Assembly (NCBI GenBank): GCA_020426005.1
Contig: JAGQQW010000007.1
Coordinates: forward strand, 1 to 61,619
Length of the DNA: 61,619 bases
Source: Planctomycetota bacterium
GTDB taxonomy: Bacteria > Planctomycetota > UBA1135 > GCA-002748355
Direction of reading: 5' to 3'
A program made the position numbers and the translations under genes. How positions within the stretch are numbered: the first letter of the stretch is position 1; the number at the start of each line of letters is the position of its first letter. The notes under the pieces are model-generated. The model was not told the DNA's origin. It searched no databases and saw nothing but the letters and a program-made list of their open reading frames with translations. This document shows positions 1 through 8,503 of this stretch, in pieces.

Positions 1-716
1 ACCGTCAGGTACCGCGCGCCGAGCTGGCCCACGAGGCCCGTCTTGCCGAGCCCGAAGTACGGCAGCCCGAGGGGGAGGGTGGGGTCGGTCGGGTCGATGT
101 CCGCGATGCCCATCAGGTCGCTCGGGAGGCTCGCGCGCCCCTCGGCGATCAGCGATTGAAGGAGCCCGGCGTCGGTGTTCCCCTGCGCGTAGCGCGCGGC
201 GAGCTCGGCCGCGCGCGTCGCCTCGACGCCTTCCTCTTGGTACGCGGCCGTGAGGAGCAGCGCGAGCGCGCGCTTGTGGTCGGCGAAGGCCGCGTCCTCG
301 AGATCGACGTAGGCCCGGAAGCCCCCCTCGGCGAACGCCGCGTCGGCGGTGGTTCCGTCGGGGAGCTCGCCCGCGCTCTCCTGCGCCGCGAGGGCCGCGC
401 GGGTCTGCGTCTCGTCGAGCACGATCGCGCCGGGGTCCTTCTTGCCGAAGTAGCGTTCGGCCCACGGTCCGAGCAAGACTCCGACGACCGTGCACACGAA
501 GGCACCGAGTGCGAGCACGACCGAGAACGGCAATCCCGGCACGAACTCGAGCGCAATGGCGAGGAGCACGCCACCGATCGTGCCGAAGGTGCCGGGGGCC
601 CAGCCGGAAAGGCCGAGGCCGCCACTCGTGAGCACGAAGACCCGCACGAAGTCGAGCCAGCGCGAACCAAGCTCAGGTGTCGGCCGGTCCGATGGCCGGT
701 CAGAACTCGAGGACAC
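1..716 (-). CDS. pgpA: Phosphatidylglycerophosphatase A, partial (runs off left edge), with large internal insertion
   Basis: PgpA dephosphorylates phosphatidylglycerophosphate to phosphatidylglycerol at the inner membrane, the step after PgsA, whose gene lies just upstream. I translated about 238 codons from a GTG at 716; the 3' end lies outside the window. Residues about 26-60 carry the family glycine/proline motif (SGWAPGTFGTIGG) followed by a hydrophobic helix. Residues about 93-102 read KKDPGAIVLDE, matching the family's conserved acidic D-E pair. In ordinary PgpA this is followed at once by a V-G motif. Here about 120 Ala/Glu-rich residues intervene, then LVGQLGARYLT appears at the window edge. 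The GTG start overlaps the end of pgsA by 17 bases, so translation is probably coupled. Family assignment is fairly firm; the extent of the insertion depends on sequence beyond the window. Confidence 0.7.
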   Translation of the reverse strand, partial: MSSSSDRPSDRPTPELGSRWLDFVRVFVLTSGGLGLSGWAPGTFGTIGGVLLAIALEFVPGLPFSVVLALGAFVCTVVGVLLGPWAERYFGKKDPGAIVLDETQTRAALAAQESAGELPDGTTADAAFAEGGFRAYVDLEDAAFADHKRALALLLTAAYQEEGVEATRAAELAARYAQGNTDAGLLQSLIAEGRASLPSDLMGIADIDPTDPTLPLGLPYFGLGKTGLVGQLGARYLT

Positions 717-1263
717 GAGCCGCCTTGCGCACGTAGTTGAAGCCCGAAAGCACCGTGAAACCGAGTGCGACCCAGATCGCGTATCGAACGACTTCGATCG
801 GCCAGTCCCACCCCGCCTGATAGCTCGCTAGGCCGAGCACGTAGACGCACTGCGAAACCATCTTCCACTTGCCGAACTGGTCGGCGCCGAAGTCGCTTCC
901 CTGAGCTTCCGCAGCTCCGCGCAAACTCTGGACGACGAACTCACGAACGAGGATCACGACGACGACCCAGCCTGGAACCCAGGGACTGAGGTCGGGCATC
1001 TGCAAAAAGAGCACGAGTGCGCCGCAGACGAGAATCTTGTCGACGAGCGGATCGAGGAGTCGTCCGACCTGACTGACCTCGTGGAACTTGCGAGCTGCCC
1101 ACCCATCGACGAAGTCGGTCACCGCGCCGACGAAGAGGCATCCGAACATGAGCCAATCGAGGTCCCACGTCATCCGTTCCCGCCCCGGTCGCAGCGCCAG
1201 CAACGTGAGGCCGATCACGACGAGGACCAAGCGACCGAGCGTGATGGCGTTGGCGATCTTCAC
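700..1263 (-). CDS. pgsA: CDP-diacylglycerol--glycerol-3-phosphate 3-phosphatidyltransferase
   Basis: PgsA joins CDP-diacylglycerol and glycerol-3-phosphate to make phosphatidylglycerophosphate, the committed step to phosphatidylglycerol, in the inner membrane. The 187-residue product begins VKIANAITLGRL from a GTG and has the full CDP-alcohol phosphatidyltransferase motif: DFVDGWAARK, then Gly, Asp and Asp at the expected spacing (VGRLLDPLVDK). Several hydrophobic helices follow, and the length is normal for the family. The GTG at 1263 shares four bases (GTGA) with the rimO stop, and the 3' end overlaps pgpA, so rimO-pgsA-pgpA reads as one coupled unit. A longer reading frame extends upstream through rimO, but the motif order and GTGA junction favour this start. 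Confidence 0.93.
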   Translation of the reverse strand: MKIANAITLGRLVLVVIGLTLLALRPGRERMTWDLDWLMFGCLFVGAVTDFVDGWAARKFHEVSQVGRLLDPLVDKILVCGALVLFLQMPDLSPWVPGWVVVVILVREFVVQSLRGAAEAQGSDFGADQFGKWKMVSQCVYVLGLASYQAGWDWPIEVVRYAIWVALGFTVLSGFNYVRKAARVLEF

Positions 1264-2642
1264 GAGGCGTCCACTTCCGCGACGAGGTCGTAACCATCGA
1301 CTGCGCGAATCGTGGCCTCGACGAAGGTCCCGCTCGGATGCTCGGTTTCGAGGAACACGCTGCAATCGATTTCGGGAGCATCGGCGAAGGTCCGCCCGAT
1401 CGAACGGGCGCCTGCCAGCTCGGGACGACCTTCGAGTGCGCGGGGGTCGACCGCACCGTCGACCAGGACCTTCGCACGCTGACCGACGAGCGCGAGGTTG
1501 CGCTCTTCGATGATGCGTCTGGATGCGAGCATGATCGCTTCGACGCGCTCTTCGACGACCTCCTCGGTCACGCGTTCGGCCTCGATCGTGTGTGCGGGAG
1601 TGCCTTCTTCGTCCGAATACGGGAACACTCCGAGTCGCTCGAAGCGGTAGTCCTCCGTCAACCCGAGGAGCTCTTCGAAGTCGGCCTCCGTCTCCCCGGG
1701 GAACCCGACGATGTACGTCGATCGAACGGCGATTCCGGGCACCTCGCTCCGCAGTCGGTCGAGGATGCCGCGCACTTGTTCCGAGCTCACACCGCGCTTC
1801 ATCGCGCGCAGCATCGGACCGGAAATGTGCTGAATCGGGATGTCGAGGTACGGCACGACCTTCGGGTTGTCGCGCAGCTGCTCCGTGATCTTCGAACTCA
1901 CGGTGTGCGGATAGGCATACAGCACGCGGATCCACTCGATTCCGTCGACCTCGCCGAGCGCGACGAGGAGATCCGCGAGTCGGCGCTGGCGACCCGACCA
2001 ATCCATGCCGTACGCCGTGCTGTCCTCGGCGACGAGCACGAGCTCTTTGACGCCACCGCGCGCGAGGCCTCGAGCCTCTTCGACGAGCACTTCGATCGGC
2101 TTGCTGCGCTGCTTGCCCCGGATGCTGGGAATCGCGCAAAACGTGCACACGTGATCGCATCCCTCGCCGATTCGCAGATACGCGTAGCTCTTGGGAGTCA
2201 GCACGAGACGGCTCGCGTCCGATCGAGCGTCCTTGAGGCTGCCGCCTTGCGTGGAGGCGACAAAGCGCTCATCGCCCCCGCGAGCGATGTGGCGCAGGAG
2301 CTGCGGGACCTTGGAGTAGTCGGACAATCCGAGGATCGCGTCGACCTCGGGCAACTCCTTGCGAAGGTCGTCGCCGTAACGCTGCGATAGGCAACCGACG
2401 ACGACGATGCCACGCAGCTTTCCCTGCTTCTTGAGTTCGGCGACTTCGAGGATCGTGTCGATCGACTCCTCTTTCGCGGAATCGATGAAGCCGCAGGTAT
2501 TGATCACCGCGACATCGGAGTCCTCGACGTTTTGGGCGATCAAGAGGCCATCTCGCGCCGCATGCCCGAGCAGGACCTCGGAGTCGACGAGGTTCTTGGG
2601 ACAGCCGAGGCTGATCATCGAGACGCGGACAGGTTCACTCAT
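1260..2642 (-). CDS. rimO: Ribosomal protein S12 methylthiotransferase RimO
   Basis: RimO is a cytosolic radical SAM enzyme that adds a methylthio group to a conserved aspartate of ribosomal protein S12. The 460-residue product has the expected order: an N-terminal UPF0004 domain with three cluster-binding cysteines (Cys14 in SLGCPKN, Cys50, Cys84), a radical SAM domain with the CxxxCxxC motif at 162-169 (GCDHVCTFC), and a C-terminal TRAM-like region. The SLGCPKNLVDSE opening is typical of RimO rather than of the related tRNA enzyme MiaB. The ATG start agrees with the family N-terminus. Its stop overlaps the pgsA start. A 129-base gap with nested hairpins separates it from the FtsK-like gene upstream. 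Confidence 0.95.
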   Translation of the reverse strand: MSEPVRVSMISLGCPKNLVDSEVLLGHAARDGLLIAQNVEDSDVAVINTCGFIDSAKEESIDTILEVAELKKQGKLRGIVVVGCLSQRYGDDLRKELPEVDAILGLSDYSKVPQLLRHIARGGDERFVASTQGGSLKDARSDASRLVLTPKSYAYLRIGEGCDHVCTFCAIPSIRGKQRSKPIEVLVEEARGLARGGVKELVLVAEDSTAYGMDWSGRQRRLADLLVALGEVDGIEWIRVLYAYPHTVSSKITEQLRDNPKVVPYLDIPIQHISGPMLRAMKRGVSSEQVRGILDRLRSEVPGIAVRSTYIVGFPGETEADFEELLGLTEDYRFERLGVFPYSDEEGTPAHTIEAERVTEEVVEERVEAIMLASRRIIEERNLALVGQRAKVLVDGAVDPRALEGRPELAGARSIGRTFADAPEIDCSVFLETEHPSGTFVEATIRAVDGYDLVAEVDAS

Positions 2643-2715
2643 CGGGGCGAAGAGTGTAGCAGCGTGTTGAAAAAGTCGGGCACGCGTCGAGTGAGTGATT
2701 TCACCGACCCGGTAG

Positions 2716-2762
2716 CTCCCGAAAACGTAGGCGAATCGTCGATTCGGGGAGGCTTTCGGGAG
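2716..2762. other. Nested inverted repeat between FtsK-like gene and rimO
   Basis: Outer arms CTCCCGAAA (2716-2724) and TTTCGGGAG (2754-2762) are perfect complements. Inside them, CGAATCG (2732-2738) and CGATTCG (2740-2746) form a second near-palindrome. It lies between the stop of the FtsK-like gene (2772) and the rimO start (2642). There is no following T-run on the minus strand, so it is not a classic intrinsic terminator. It could be an mRNA-stabilising or attenuating hairpin, or a protein-binding site. Confidence 0.5.
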
Positions 2763-2771
2763 AGCGCAGCG

Positions 2772-4976
2772 TCAGGGGCGCGCGCGGGATGCGCGCCATT
2801 CCTCGACGGTCTGCAACGGGTACCACGCGCCGCCATCGTCGGGCTCCTCGACCGCCCCAAGCTCCGCGAGCCGGTCCAGGAGTCCTCGCGCGACGAGGCC
2901 ATCGACCCCGAGACGTCGCTGCAACAGGCTCGGCGTCGGTCGCCGCACGGACAGGACGATTTCGGCTGCCGCGTCGAGTCGTGCCACGTCCGCGGCGTCG
3001 AGGGACACCCCGTGGACTTCCTGCGGACGGCCCGCCACCGCTGGCTCGTGCGTGTGCCCGAGTGCCTCGCCAGCCTTCTCGGCCCCGTCGATCTCGTTCT
3101 CGATCTCGATCTCGCCGGTGTCCTCGGCAGCGCCGTCAGCCTCGTCCTCGTCGCCGGTCGCGATGTCGCCTGCGGGGGCTACTGTCTCGACGGGCGAGCC
3201 GGTATCCACAGGGGTTTCCGGCGCAGCGGGGGCCGCCGGTCCTTCGTCGATCTGCACGAAGTCGTCGAACAGAGACCCCTGGCGCAAGCCCGGAGGAAGC
3301 TCCGTTTTGGATTCGATCTCGGGCATCGGTCGCCGCGAAGGTTGGGGTTGGAGCACCGACGATTCGTGCTCGTCGCCGAGACGTCGATCGGGTGCAGCGG
3401 CGAACGGGTCGGCCTTCGCCGGCATGTCGGCACGCGGCTCTTCTTCGGAGGATGCCGACTCGTCGGCGGGATTCGCCCCTGACAAGCCCCGCTCGGATGG
3501 GCCCCGATTTGCCGGACTTCGATCTCCCGGATTGCGTGCCGACGTGACGTCTTCGGCCCTACCGGTCTCGGCCTTGTCGCTGCCGCTGGTCTGCCCGGAC
3601 AGTCGCAAGGACCCGAAGCCGACATCGCCCCCCTGCCACTGCTTTTCGAGTGCTTCGCCCGCCTTCGCGAGCAGGTCTTCGTCGTCCTTCGATAGGGGCC
3701 CACCGTCCAACAATCCGGCGAGACCGAGCTCTTCGTCGGGGTGCAGCCCCTCGAAGTGATACGGATCGGGATCGACCGTGGCTTCCGGCCCACGGATCAC
3801 GACACGGGGCTCGTCGTCGACGTCGATCGCATCCTCCGCTTCGTCTTCCTGCAGCGCAGAGGCGATGGACGCGGACGCCGCTGAGAACGCTGCCTCCTCC
3901 TCGACATCCATTTCTGCGTCGAGGACGTCGCTCGCGACGTCCTCGTCTTCGTCTTCGCGCGCGGCGCGAAGGGCCTCACGACGTGCGCGGCGCGCGAGCC
4001 GACGTGCCTCGATCGAGTCGTCCCCGTCTTCGTCGGACGCCACGTCCTCGTCGATCTCGAGGGTACCAGCCGAGGAGCCCGACGCCGCAAATGGTTCGGC
4101 GACAGCGGTCGCCGAGAGTTCGAGCCGCGCTTCCGCGAGCACGCGATCGACCATGTCGCGTTCTCGCTGTGCCGCGACTTCGGACTCGCTCCGCGTGGCT
4201 TCGAACCCACGCGCGTCGCGCGAGACAGGAACGGGACGCAACGTCTCCCCCGTCGCTTCCGAGGGTCGGAACGTCACGGATGCGCGCGGCATACGCCCTT
4301 CGGCCCGTCCGGTGGCGGAACGCGATTCCGTGTCGCGCCAGAAATCGAGGTGCCCGCTTCGGAACTGGGAGAAGAAGAACCAATCGGTCGCGAGCAGCAG
4401 CGCCATGACCGCGAGGACACCGAGGACGAGGAAGGCGGGAACGGTCCCGATCGCCGCCATCAGGCGTCCGGACACCCACGAGCCGAACTCGCCACCATTC
4501 CCGCCGAGCGTGCCTGCCAGCGATGCGAACGCCATAACGAACACGACCGCAATCGAGAGTCGCCGCAGCGACGCGCGAACCGATGTGCCGAAGAACGCGA
4601 GCAGCCCCCACACCGTGACGAGGAGGAAGAAGTACAGCGCGGGTGCGAACCCGACACCGCGATAGATGGAGAGCACGAAGTTCTGGCCGACACCGCGCGC
4701 GTCGACATTCCCTGCGTACCCCCAGTGCAGTCGCGCGAGCGCGACTCCGAACACGATGCCGATCGCGACGAGCACCAAGCCGCCAGCGATGCGCCACGGC
4801 CCTTCGGCGTTGGCTTCGTCGGCGCTGTCGTGGCGGTGCGCCTTCTCGAGTGCCAGCTCGATCTTGCGCGACAATGCGGGGCCGTGGCCCCGCGACACAT
4901 CGAGACTTCGTTCCATGGCTCGCTCCGTTCTTCGGTGGGCCGCTCGTTTCGGGGCCGAGGACGAAGGGCGATTCAC
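2772..4976 (-). CDS. FtsK-like membrane protein lacking the ATPase motor
   Basis: This 734-residue protein resembles FtsK at both ends only. The N-terminal part has about four membrane segments (near 62-82, 110-130, 140-157, 178-200), ending LLATDWFFF, which parallels LIATDWPL in the adjacent FtsK. The last ~70 residues (LLQRRLGV... LLDRLAELGAVE... TVEEW) align by eye with the FtsK gamma winged helix (LIQRKLSV... LIELMAEDGIVG... TLEEW). The ~450 residues between are acidic, Ser/Ala-rich and apparently disordered. No Walker A, Walker B or other motor motif is present. The GTG at 4976 overlaps the ftsK stop (GTGA); an in-frame ATG at 4916 is an alternative. I infer that it arose by ftsK duplication with replacement of the motor; its function is unknown. 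It could partner FtsK at the septum or bind DNA passively. Confidence 0.8.
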   Translation of the reverse strand: MNRPSSSAPKRAAHRRTERAMERSLDVSRGHGPALSRKIELALEKAHRHDSADEANAEGPWRIAGGLVLVAIGIVFGVALARLHWGYAGNVDARGVGQNFVLSIYRGVGFAPALYFFLLVTVWGLLAFFGTSVRASLRRLSIAVVFVMAFASLAGTLGGNGGEFGSWVSGRLMAAIGTVPAFLVLGVLAVMALLLATDWFFFSQFRSGHLDFWRDTESRSATGRAEGRMPRASVTFRPSEATGETLRPVPVSRDARGFEATRSESEVAAQRERDMVDRVLAEARLELSATAVAEPFAASGSSAGTLEIDEDVASDEDGDDSIEARRLARRARREALRAAREDEDEDVASDVLDAEMDVEEEAAFSAASASIASALQEDEAEDAIDVDDEPRVVIRGPEATVDPDPYHFEGLHPDEELGLAGLLDGGPLSKDDEDLLAKAGEALEKQWQGGDVGFGSLRLSGQTSGSDKAETGRAEDVTSARNPGDRSPANRGPSERGLSGANPADESASSEEEPRADMPAKADPFAAAPDRRLGDEHESSVLQPQPSRRPMPEIESKTELPPGLRQGSLFDDFVQIDEGPAAPAAPETPVDTGSPVETVAPAGDIATGDEDEADGAAEDTGEIEIENEIDGAEKAGEALGHTHEPAVAGRPQEVHGVSLDAADVARLDAAAEIVLSVRRPTPSLLQRRLGVDGLVARGLLDRLAELGAVEEPDDGGAWYPLQTVEEWRASRARP

Positions 4977-7900
4977 GACGCTTCGTCCTCCTCGTCGTCC
5001 TCGGCCTCTTCGTCTTCGTCGTCTTCTTCTTCGTCCGCGTCTTCGGCGTCGTCTTCTTCGGCGTCGTCTTCTTCGGCGTCGTCTTCTTCGTAGTCCTCGT
5101 CGTCGAGTTCTTCGTCGCCTGTTTCCTCGTCCTCGTCGACGTCTTCGTATTCTTCCTCTTCTTCCTCGTCGACGTCTTCGAGGTCTTCGTCTTCGAGCTC
5201 CTCGCCTTCCACGTCCTCCTCGTCGAGCTCGTCTTCGAGTTCGTCGTCAGAGAGAAGCGCTTCGTCGGGGTCGTCGTCTTCGGCTTCGAAATACTCTTCG
5301 TCGACGTCTTCGTCCTCGTCCTCGACGTCAGCAGAATCGTCAGCCTCGGTCGCGATTCGTTCGGCGGTCTCGGACTGCGCCTCGTCGACTTCGGGGTCTT
5401 CCGATTCGACGGGGTTCTCGTCGCCGGGTGCCGCCTGAAGCTCGTCCGCTGTCACGTCGGAACTCTCGACGAACGGCGACTCTCCGGCCGCTGGCGCCCC
5501 TCCGGCTTCGTACGTGTCGCCTTCGGACTGGGACTCGAGCGCGGAATCGGCGGCCTCTTGGATCGCCTCCCACTCCTCGAGCGTCATCATGACCTCGCGC
5601 GACTTGCTGCCGACGAACTCGCCCACGATGCCGTCTTCGGCCATCAGTTCGATCAATCGACTCGCTCGTGTGTAGCCGACGGAAAGCTTGCGCTGGATCA
5701 GCGTCGCCGAGCCGCGCTGCTCTTCGAGCACGGCTCGAACCGCATCCTCATAGAGCTCGTCTCGCTCCTTCGCGCCACGTCCGCTACCGGTCGGGGTCTG
5801 CGTGAGCGAAGTCTCGAAGACCTGGCCTTGACCATTGTCCTCGAGGAACGACGTGACTCCGTGAATCTCGTCGTCCGAGATGAACGTGCCTTGGGCACGA
5901 ATCAACCGATTGGTCCCCGGCGGGATGTAGAGCATGTCGCCATGACCGAGCAACTGCTCCGCGCCGTTGGCATCGAGAACGACACGGGAATCGATCCGAC
6001 TGCTGACCTGGAACGCGATGCGCGTCGGTAGGTTGGCCTTGATCAAACCCGTAATGACATCTCGACTCGGGCGCTGGGTCGCCAGGATGACGTGGATACC
6101 GACCGCACGCGACTTCTGTGCGAGGCGCTGGATCGAGACTTCGACCTCGTTGGCAGCAACGGCCATCAAGTCCGCGAACTCGTCGATGACCATGACGATC
6201 GTCGGCATCCGGATCGGAGTCCGCTCCGGATCGAAGGCGTTTCCGAGACGCTGCCTCAGCTTGTCCTCGCCGAGCGCGTTGTAGTCCTTGAGGTTGCGCA
6301 CTCCGGCCTTCGAGAGCAGCGCGTAGCGTTGCTCCATCGTTTCGACCGACCACTCGAGCACGCTCGGCACGCGCTTCATCGACGTCACGACCGGGCATAG
6401 CAGGTGCGGGATGCTCGCGTAATTCTGCAGCTCGACCATCTTGGGGTCGATCAGGATGACGCGCACGTCGTCTGGAGACTTCGCGAGCAGGATCGACAAG
6501 AGGATCGAGTTGATGCACACCGACTTGCCCGAACCGGTGGCTCCGGCGATCAAGAGGTGCGGCATGCGTGCGAGATCCGCGATGATCGGTTGACCCGCGA
6601 CGTCCCGCCCCAAGAAGAGCGGCACGGTCTCCGGCGTCTTCCCCGGCTCGCGAAGTTCGCAGAGTTCGCGGAGACGCACGAGGCTGCGACGTTCGTTGGG
6701 CACCTCGATACCGACGGTGTGTTTGCCGGGGATCGGCGCGACGACGCGGACCGAGAACGCCTTGAGCGCCGCAGCGAGATCGGGTGCGAACTTCGGAATC
6801 GCCGTGACGCGCGTGCCTTCGGACAACTCGAGCTCGAACACGGTCACCGCAGGACCGGCGGACACGCGCACGACCTTGCACTCGACGTTGTGACTACCGA
6901 GCCGACGCTCGATGGCTTCGGCGTGACGTCGAAGCACTTCTTTGTCGGCGACCTGGTCCTCTTGCGTCTCTTCGAGCAGATCGAGCGGCGGGAACTTGTA
7001 CTCGCCGACCGATGCGAGTCGCTGTCGCGCGACGCGACTCGGCGTCCCGACGATGTTGATCGGAAGGACTTGGCCGGAGGCACCACTCGCCGCGCGCTTC
7101 TCGGCCGCGACCCGTGCTGCAGCAGCCTTCGCGGTCGCGCTAGCAACGCGGCGGGGCGCGGCGCCCTCGTCCTCCGCATCCTCGTCGTCCTCGACCTCGC
7201 TCTCGTCGTCGCTCTCGTCGTCGCTCTCGTCCTCGGCATCAACGTCGTCGTCGAGGTCTCCGTCTGCGTCCTCGGCATCCGAAAGCTCGTCGTCGGCCTC
7301 GTAGTCCGCATCGTCCTCGACGAGTTCGTCCTCCGCGTCGGCGCGCTCGGCTGCCACACGCGAAGCGCGCGTTCGCTTGCGAGGACTCGTGACATCTTCG
7401 ATCTCGAGTTCGCGCTCGGGTTCCCCTTCGCTGTCACTCGTGGCGTCCCCGACGACCTCGTCTTCGAGTTCGGCATCGACGACGGCTTCCTTCTCGTCCG
7501 CTCTGTCCGCTTTCTTCTTGCGTAGCGCACCGCGCGCCGAGGCCGGCTTTGCGGGCGTGGCGCGCCGTGACGGTGTCGTGTCGATGTCCTCGTCGACAGG
7601 GCCGAAGAGATCCGACAACGCCCCCTTGGCCTTCTGAAACGCGAACGCGAAGCCGCGTCCGAGTGCGCCGGTACCCCGACTGGAGCGACTCGCCTTGCGA
7701 CCCTTCGATTTCGAGCGTGGATTCGTATCTCGACGCGCGATCTCGCGGATGTCCTCGAAGACCGCCCGGAGCGGCCAGTCGGTCGCGATGAGGAAGGCGA
7801 CACAACCGCTGACACCGAGCAGAAGCAGCACGCCGAAACTGCCGAAGCTGTGATAGAGCCGTGGCGCGAGATAGTGGCCGAGCCCGCCGCCGAAGCCGAA

Positions 7901-8296
7901 CGGCGTGCGTACCGAGGTATCCGACAGTGTCGGTCCTGCCAAGAACACCGAGAACGTCAATACGAGGGCGAACGCGCCGAAGACGCGAGCGACCGGACGC
8001 GGCATCGGGCGGTCGAAGAACAGCAGGATGCCCCAGAAGATGATGAAGCCGAACAGCGGGTAGGACGCGAGCCCGAACGACTTGACGAAGAAGCCACCGA
8101 ACGCGTGACCGATGGCCCCTCCCCAGTTGGAGGCTGCGCCATCCAGCAACGGCTGCATCGGATCGCTCAAGCGGTAGCTGAGCGCCGAAATCGTCAAGAA
8201 AAGGCCCAACGTGACGAGCACCAGAGCGAGAATTTCCCGCCCGAGTCGCGCCGCGTCGGACGTGGAGCGCTGCGCCCCAGGGCCGCCCTTCGCCAT
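4973..8296 (-). CDS. ftsK: DNA translocase FtsK
   Basis: FtsK is a septum-anchored hexameric motor that pumps chromosomal DNA during division and helps resolve dimers. The 1107-residue product has four N-terminal membrane segments (about 22-39, 71-94, 102-121, 154-174), an acidic linker (about 245-380), the motor with Walker A GATGSGKSVC (585-594) and Walker B VMVIDEFADLM, and a gamma winged helix (about 846-904). Unusually, about 195 further residues follow gamma, most of them Asp or Glu; FtsK normally ends at gamma. I chose the ATG at 8296 because GGGAGG lies just upstream (spacing about 8); a start at 8374 is possible but lacks this. The stop overlaps the next gene. A TATAAT element sits about 95 bases upstream. 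Confidence 0.95.
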   Translation of the reverse strand: MAKGGPGAQRSTSDAARLGREILALVLVTLGLFLTISALSYRLSDPMQPLLDGAASNWGGAIGHAFGGFFVKSFGLASYPLFGFIIFWGILLFFDRPMPRPVARVFGAFALVLTFSVFLAGPTLSDTSVRTPFGFGGGLGHYLAPRLYHSFGSFGVLLLLGVSGCVAFLIATDWPLRAVFEDIREIARRDTNPRSKSKGRKASRSSRGTGALGRGFAFAFQKAKGALSDLFGPVDEDIDTTPSRRATPAKPASARGALRKKKADRADEKEAVVDAELEDEVVGDATSDSEGEPERELEIEDVTSPRKRTRASRVAAERADAEDELVEDDADYEADDELSDAEDADGDLDDDVDAEDESDDESDDESEVEDDEDAEDEGAAPRRVASATAKAAAARVAAEKRAASGASGQVLPINIVGTPSRVARQRLASVGEYKFPPLDLLEETQEDQVADKEVLRRHAEAIERRLGSHNVECKVVRVSAGPAVTVFELELSEGTRVTAIPKFAPDLAAALKAFSVRVVAPIPGKHTVGIEVPNERRSLVRLRELCELREPGKTPETVPLFLGRDVAGQPIIADLARMPHLLIAGATGSGKSVCINSILLSILLAKSPDDVRVILIDPKMVELQNYASIPHLLCPVVTSMKRVPSVLEWSVETMEQRYALLSKAGVRNLKDYNALGEDKLRQRLGNAFDPERTPIRMPTIVMVIDEFADLMAVAANEVEVSIQRLAQKSRAVGIHVILATQRPSRDVITGLIKANLPTRIAFQVSSRIDSRVVLDANGAEQLLGHGDMLYIPPGTNRLIRAQGTFISDDEIHGVTSFLEDNGQGQVFETSLTQTPTGSGRGAKERDELYEDAVRAVLEEQRGSATLIQRKLSVGYTRASRLIELMAEDGIVGEFVGSKSREVMMTLEEWEAIQEAADSALESQSEGDTYEAGGAPAAGESPFVESSDVTADELQAAPGDENPVESEDPEVDEAQSETAERIATEADDSADVEDEDEDVDEEYFEAEDDDPDEALLSDDELEDELDEEDVEGEELEDEDLEDVDEEEEEEYEDVDEDEETGDEELDDEDYEEDDAEEDDAEEDDAEDADEEEDDEDEEAEDDEEDEAS

Positions 8297-8391
8297 GCCC
8301 TCGACCTCCCTGTATCGCTCCGCCCCGACCGCGCCCCGCCCGGAGCGCTCCCTCGTGGGGCGAACCGCGTCCAACCAACGGACGCCGTGAC

Positions 8392-8419
8392 ATTATACCC
8401 ATCGCAGCGGGTCACGAAA
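8392..8419 (-). promoter_or_regulatory. Candidate sigma-70-type promoter for ftsK
   Basis: The minus strand carries a perfect TATAAT (8397 down to 8392). With a 16-base spacer the -35 position would read TTTCGT, a weak match to TTGACA. Transcription would start near 8385, giving an ftsK leader of about 90 bases. The perfect -10 in G+C-rich DNA is the main argument. Confidence 0.45.
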
Positions 8420-8503
8420 GGGGCAGCCCGCTCCCGGTTGCTGTGCGGCGCGCAAGAATCCGCCCTCTTCGTATCTCGGATTGCCGAGCAGGCGAAAATC
8501 CGG

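Noticed and set aside
3778-4665. Plus-strand Ser-rich frame of about 295 codons
   Set aside because: It is antisense to the acidic middle of the FtsK-like gene; Ser runs arise from Asp/Glu/Ala codons on the other strand.
4643-6031. Long plus-strand frame of almost pure Val/Phe/Leu residues
   Set aside because: It is the reverse complement of the acidic FtsK tail (Asp/Glu codons read backwards give Val/Phe). It has no family pattern, and the minus-strand gene is certain.
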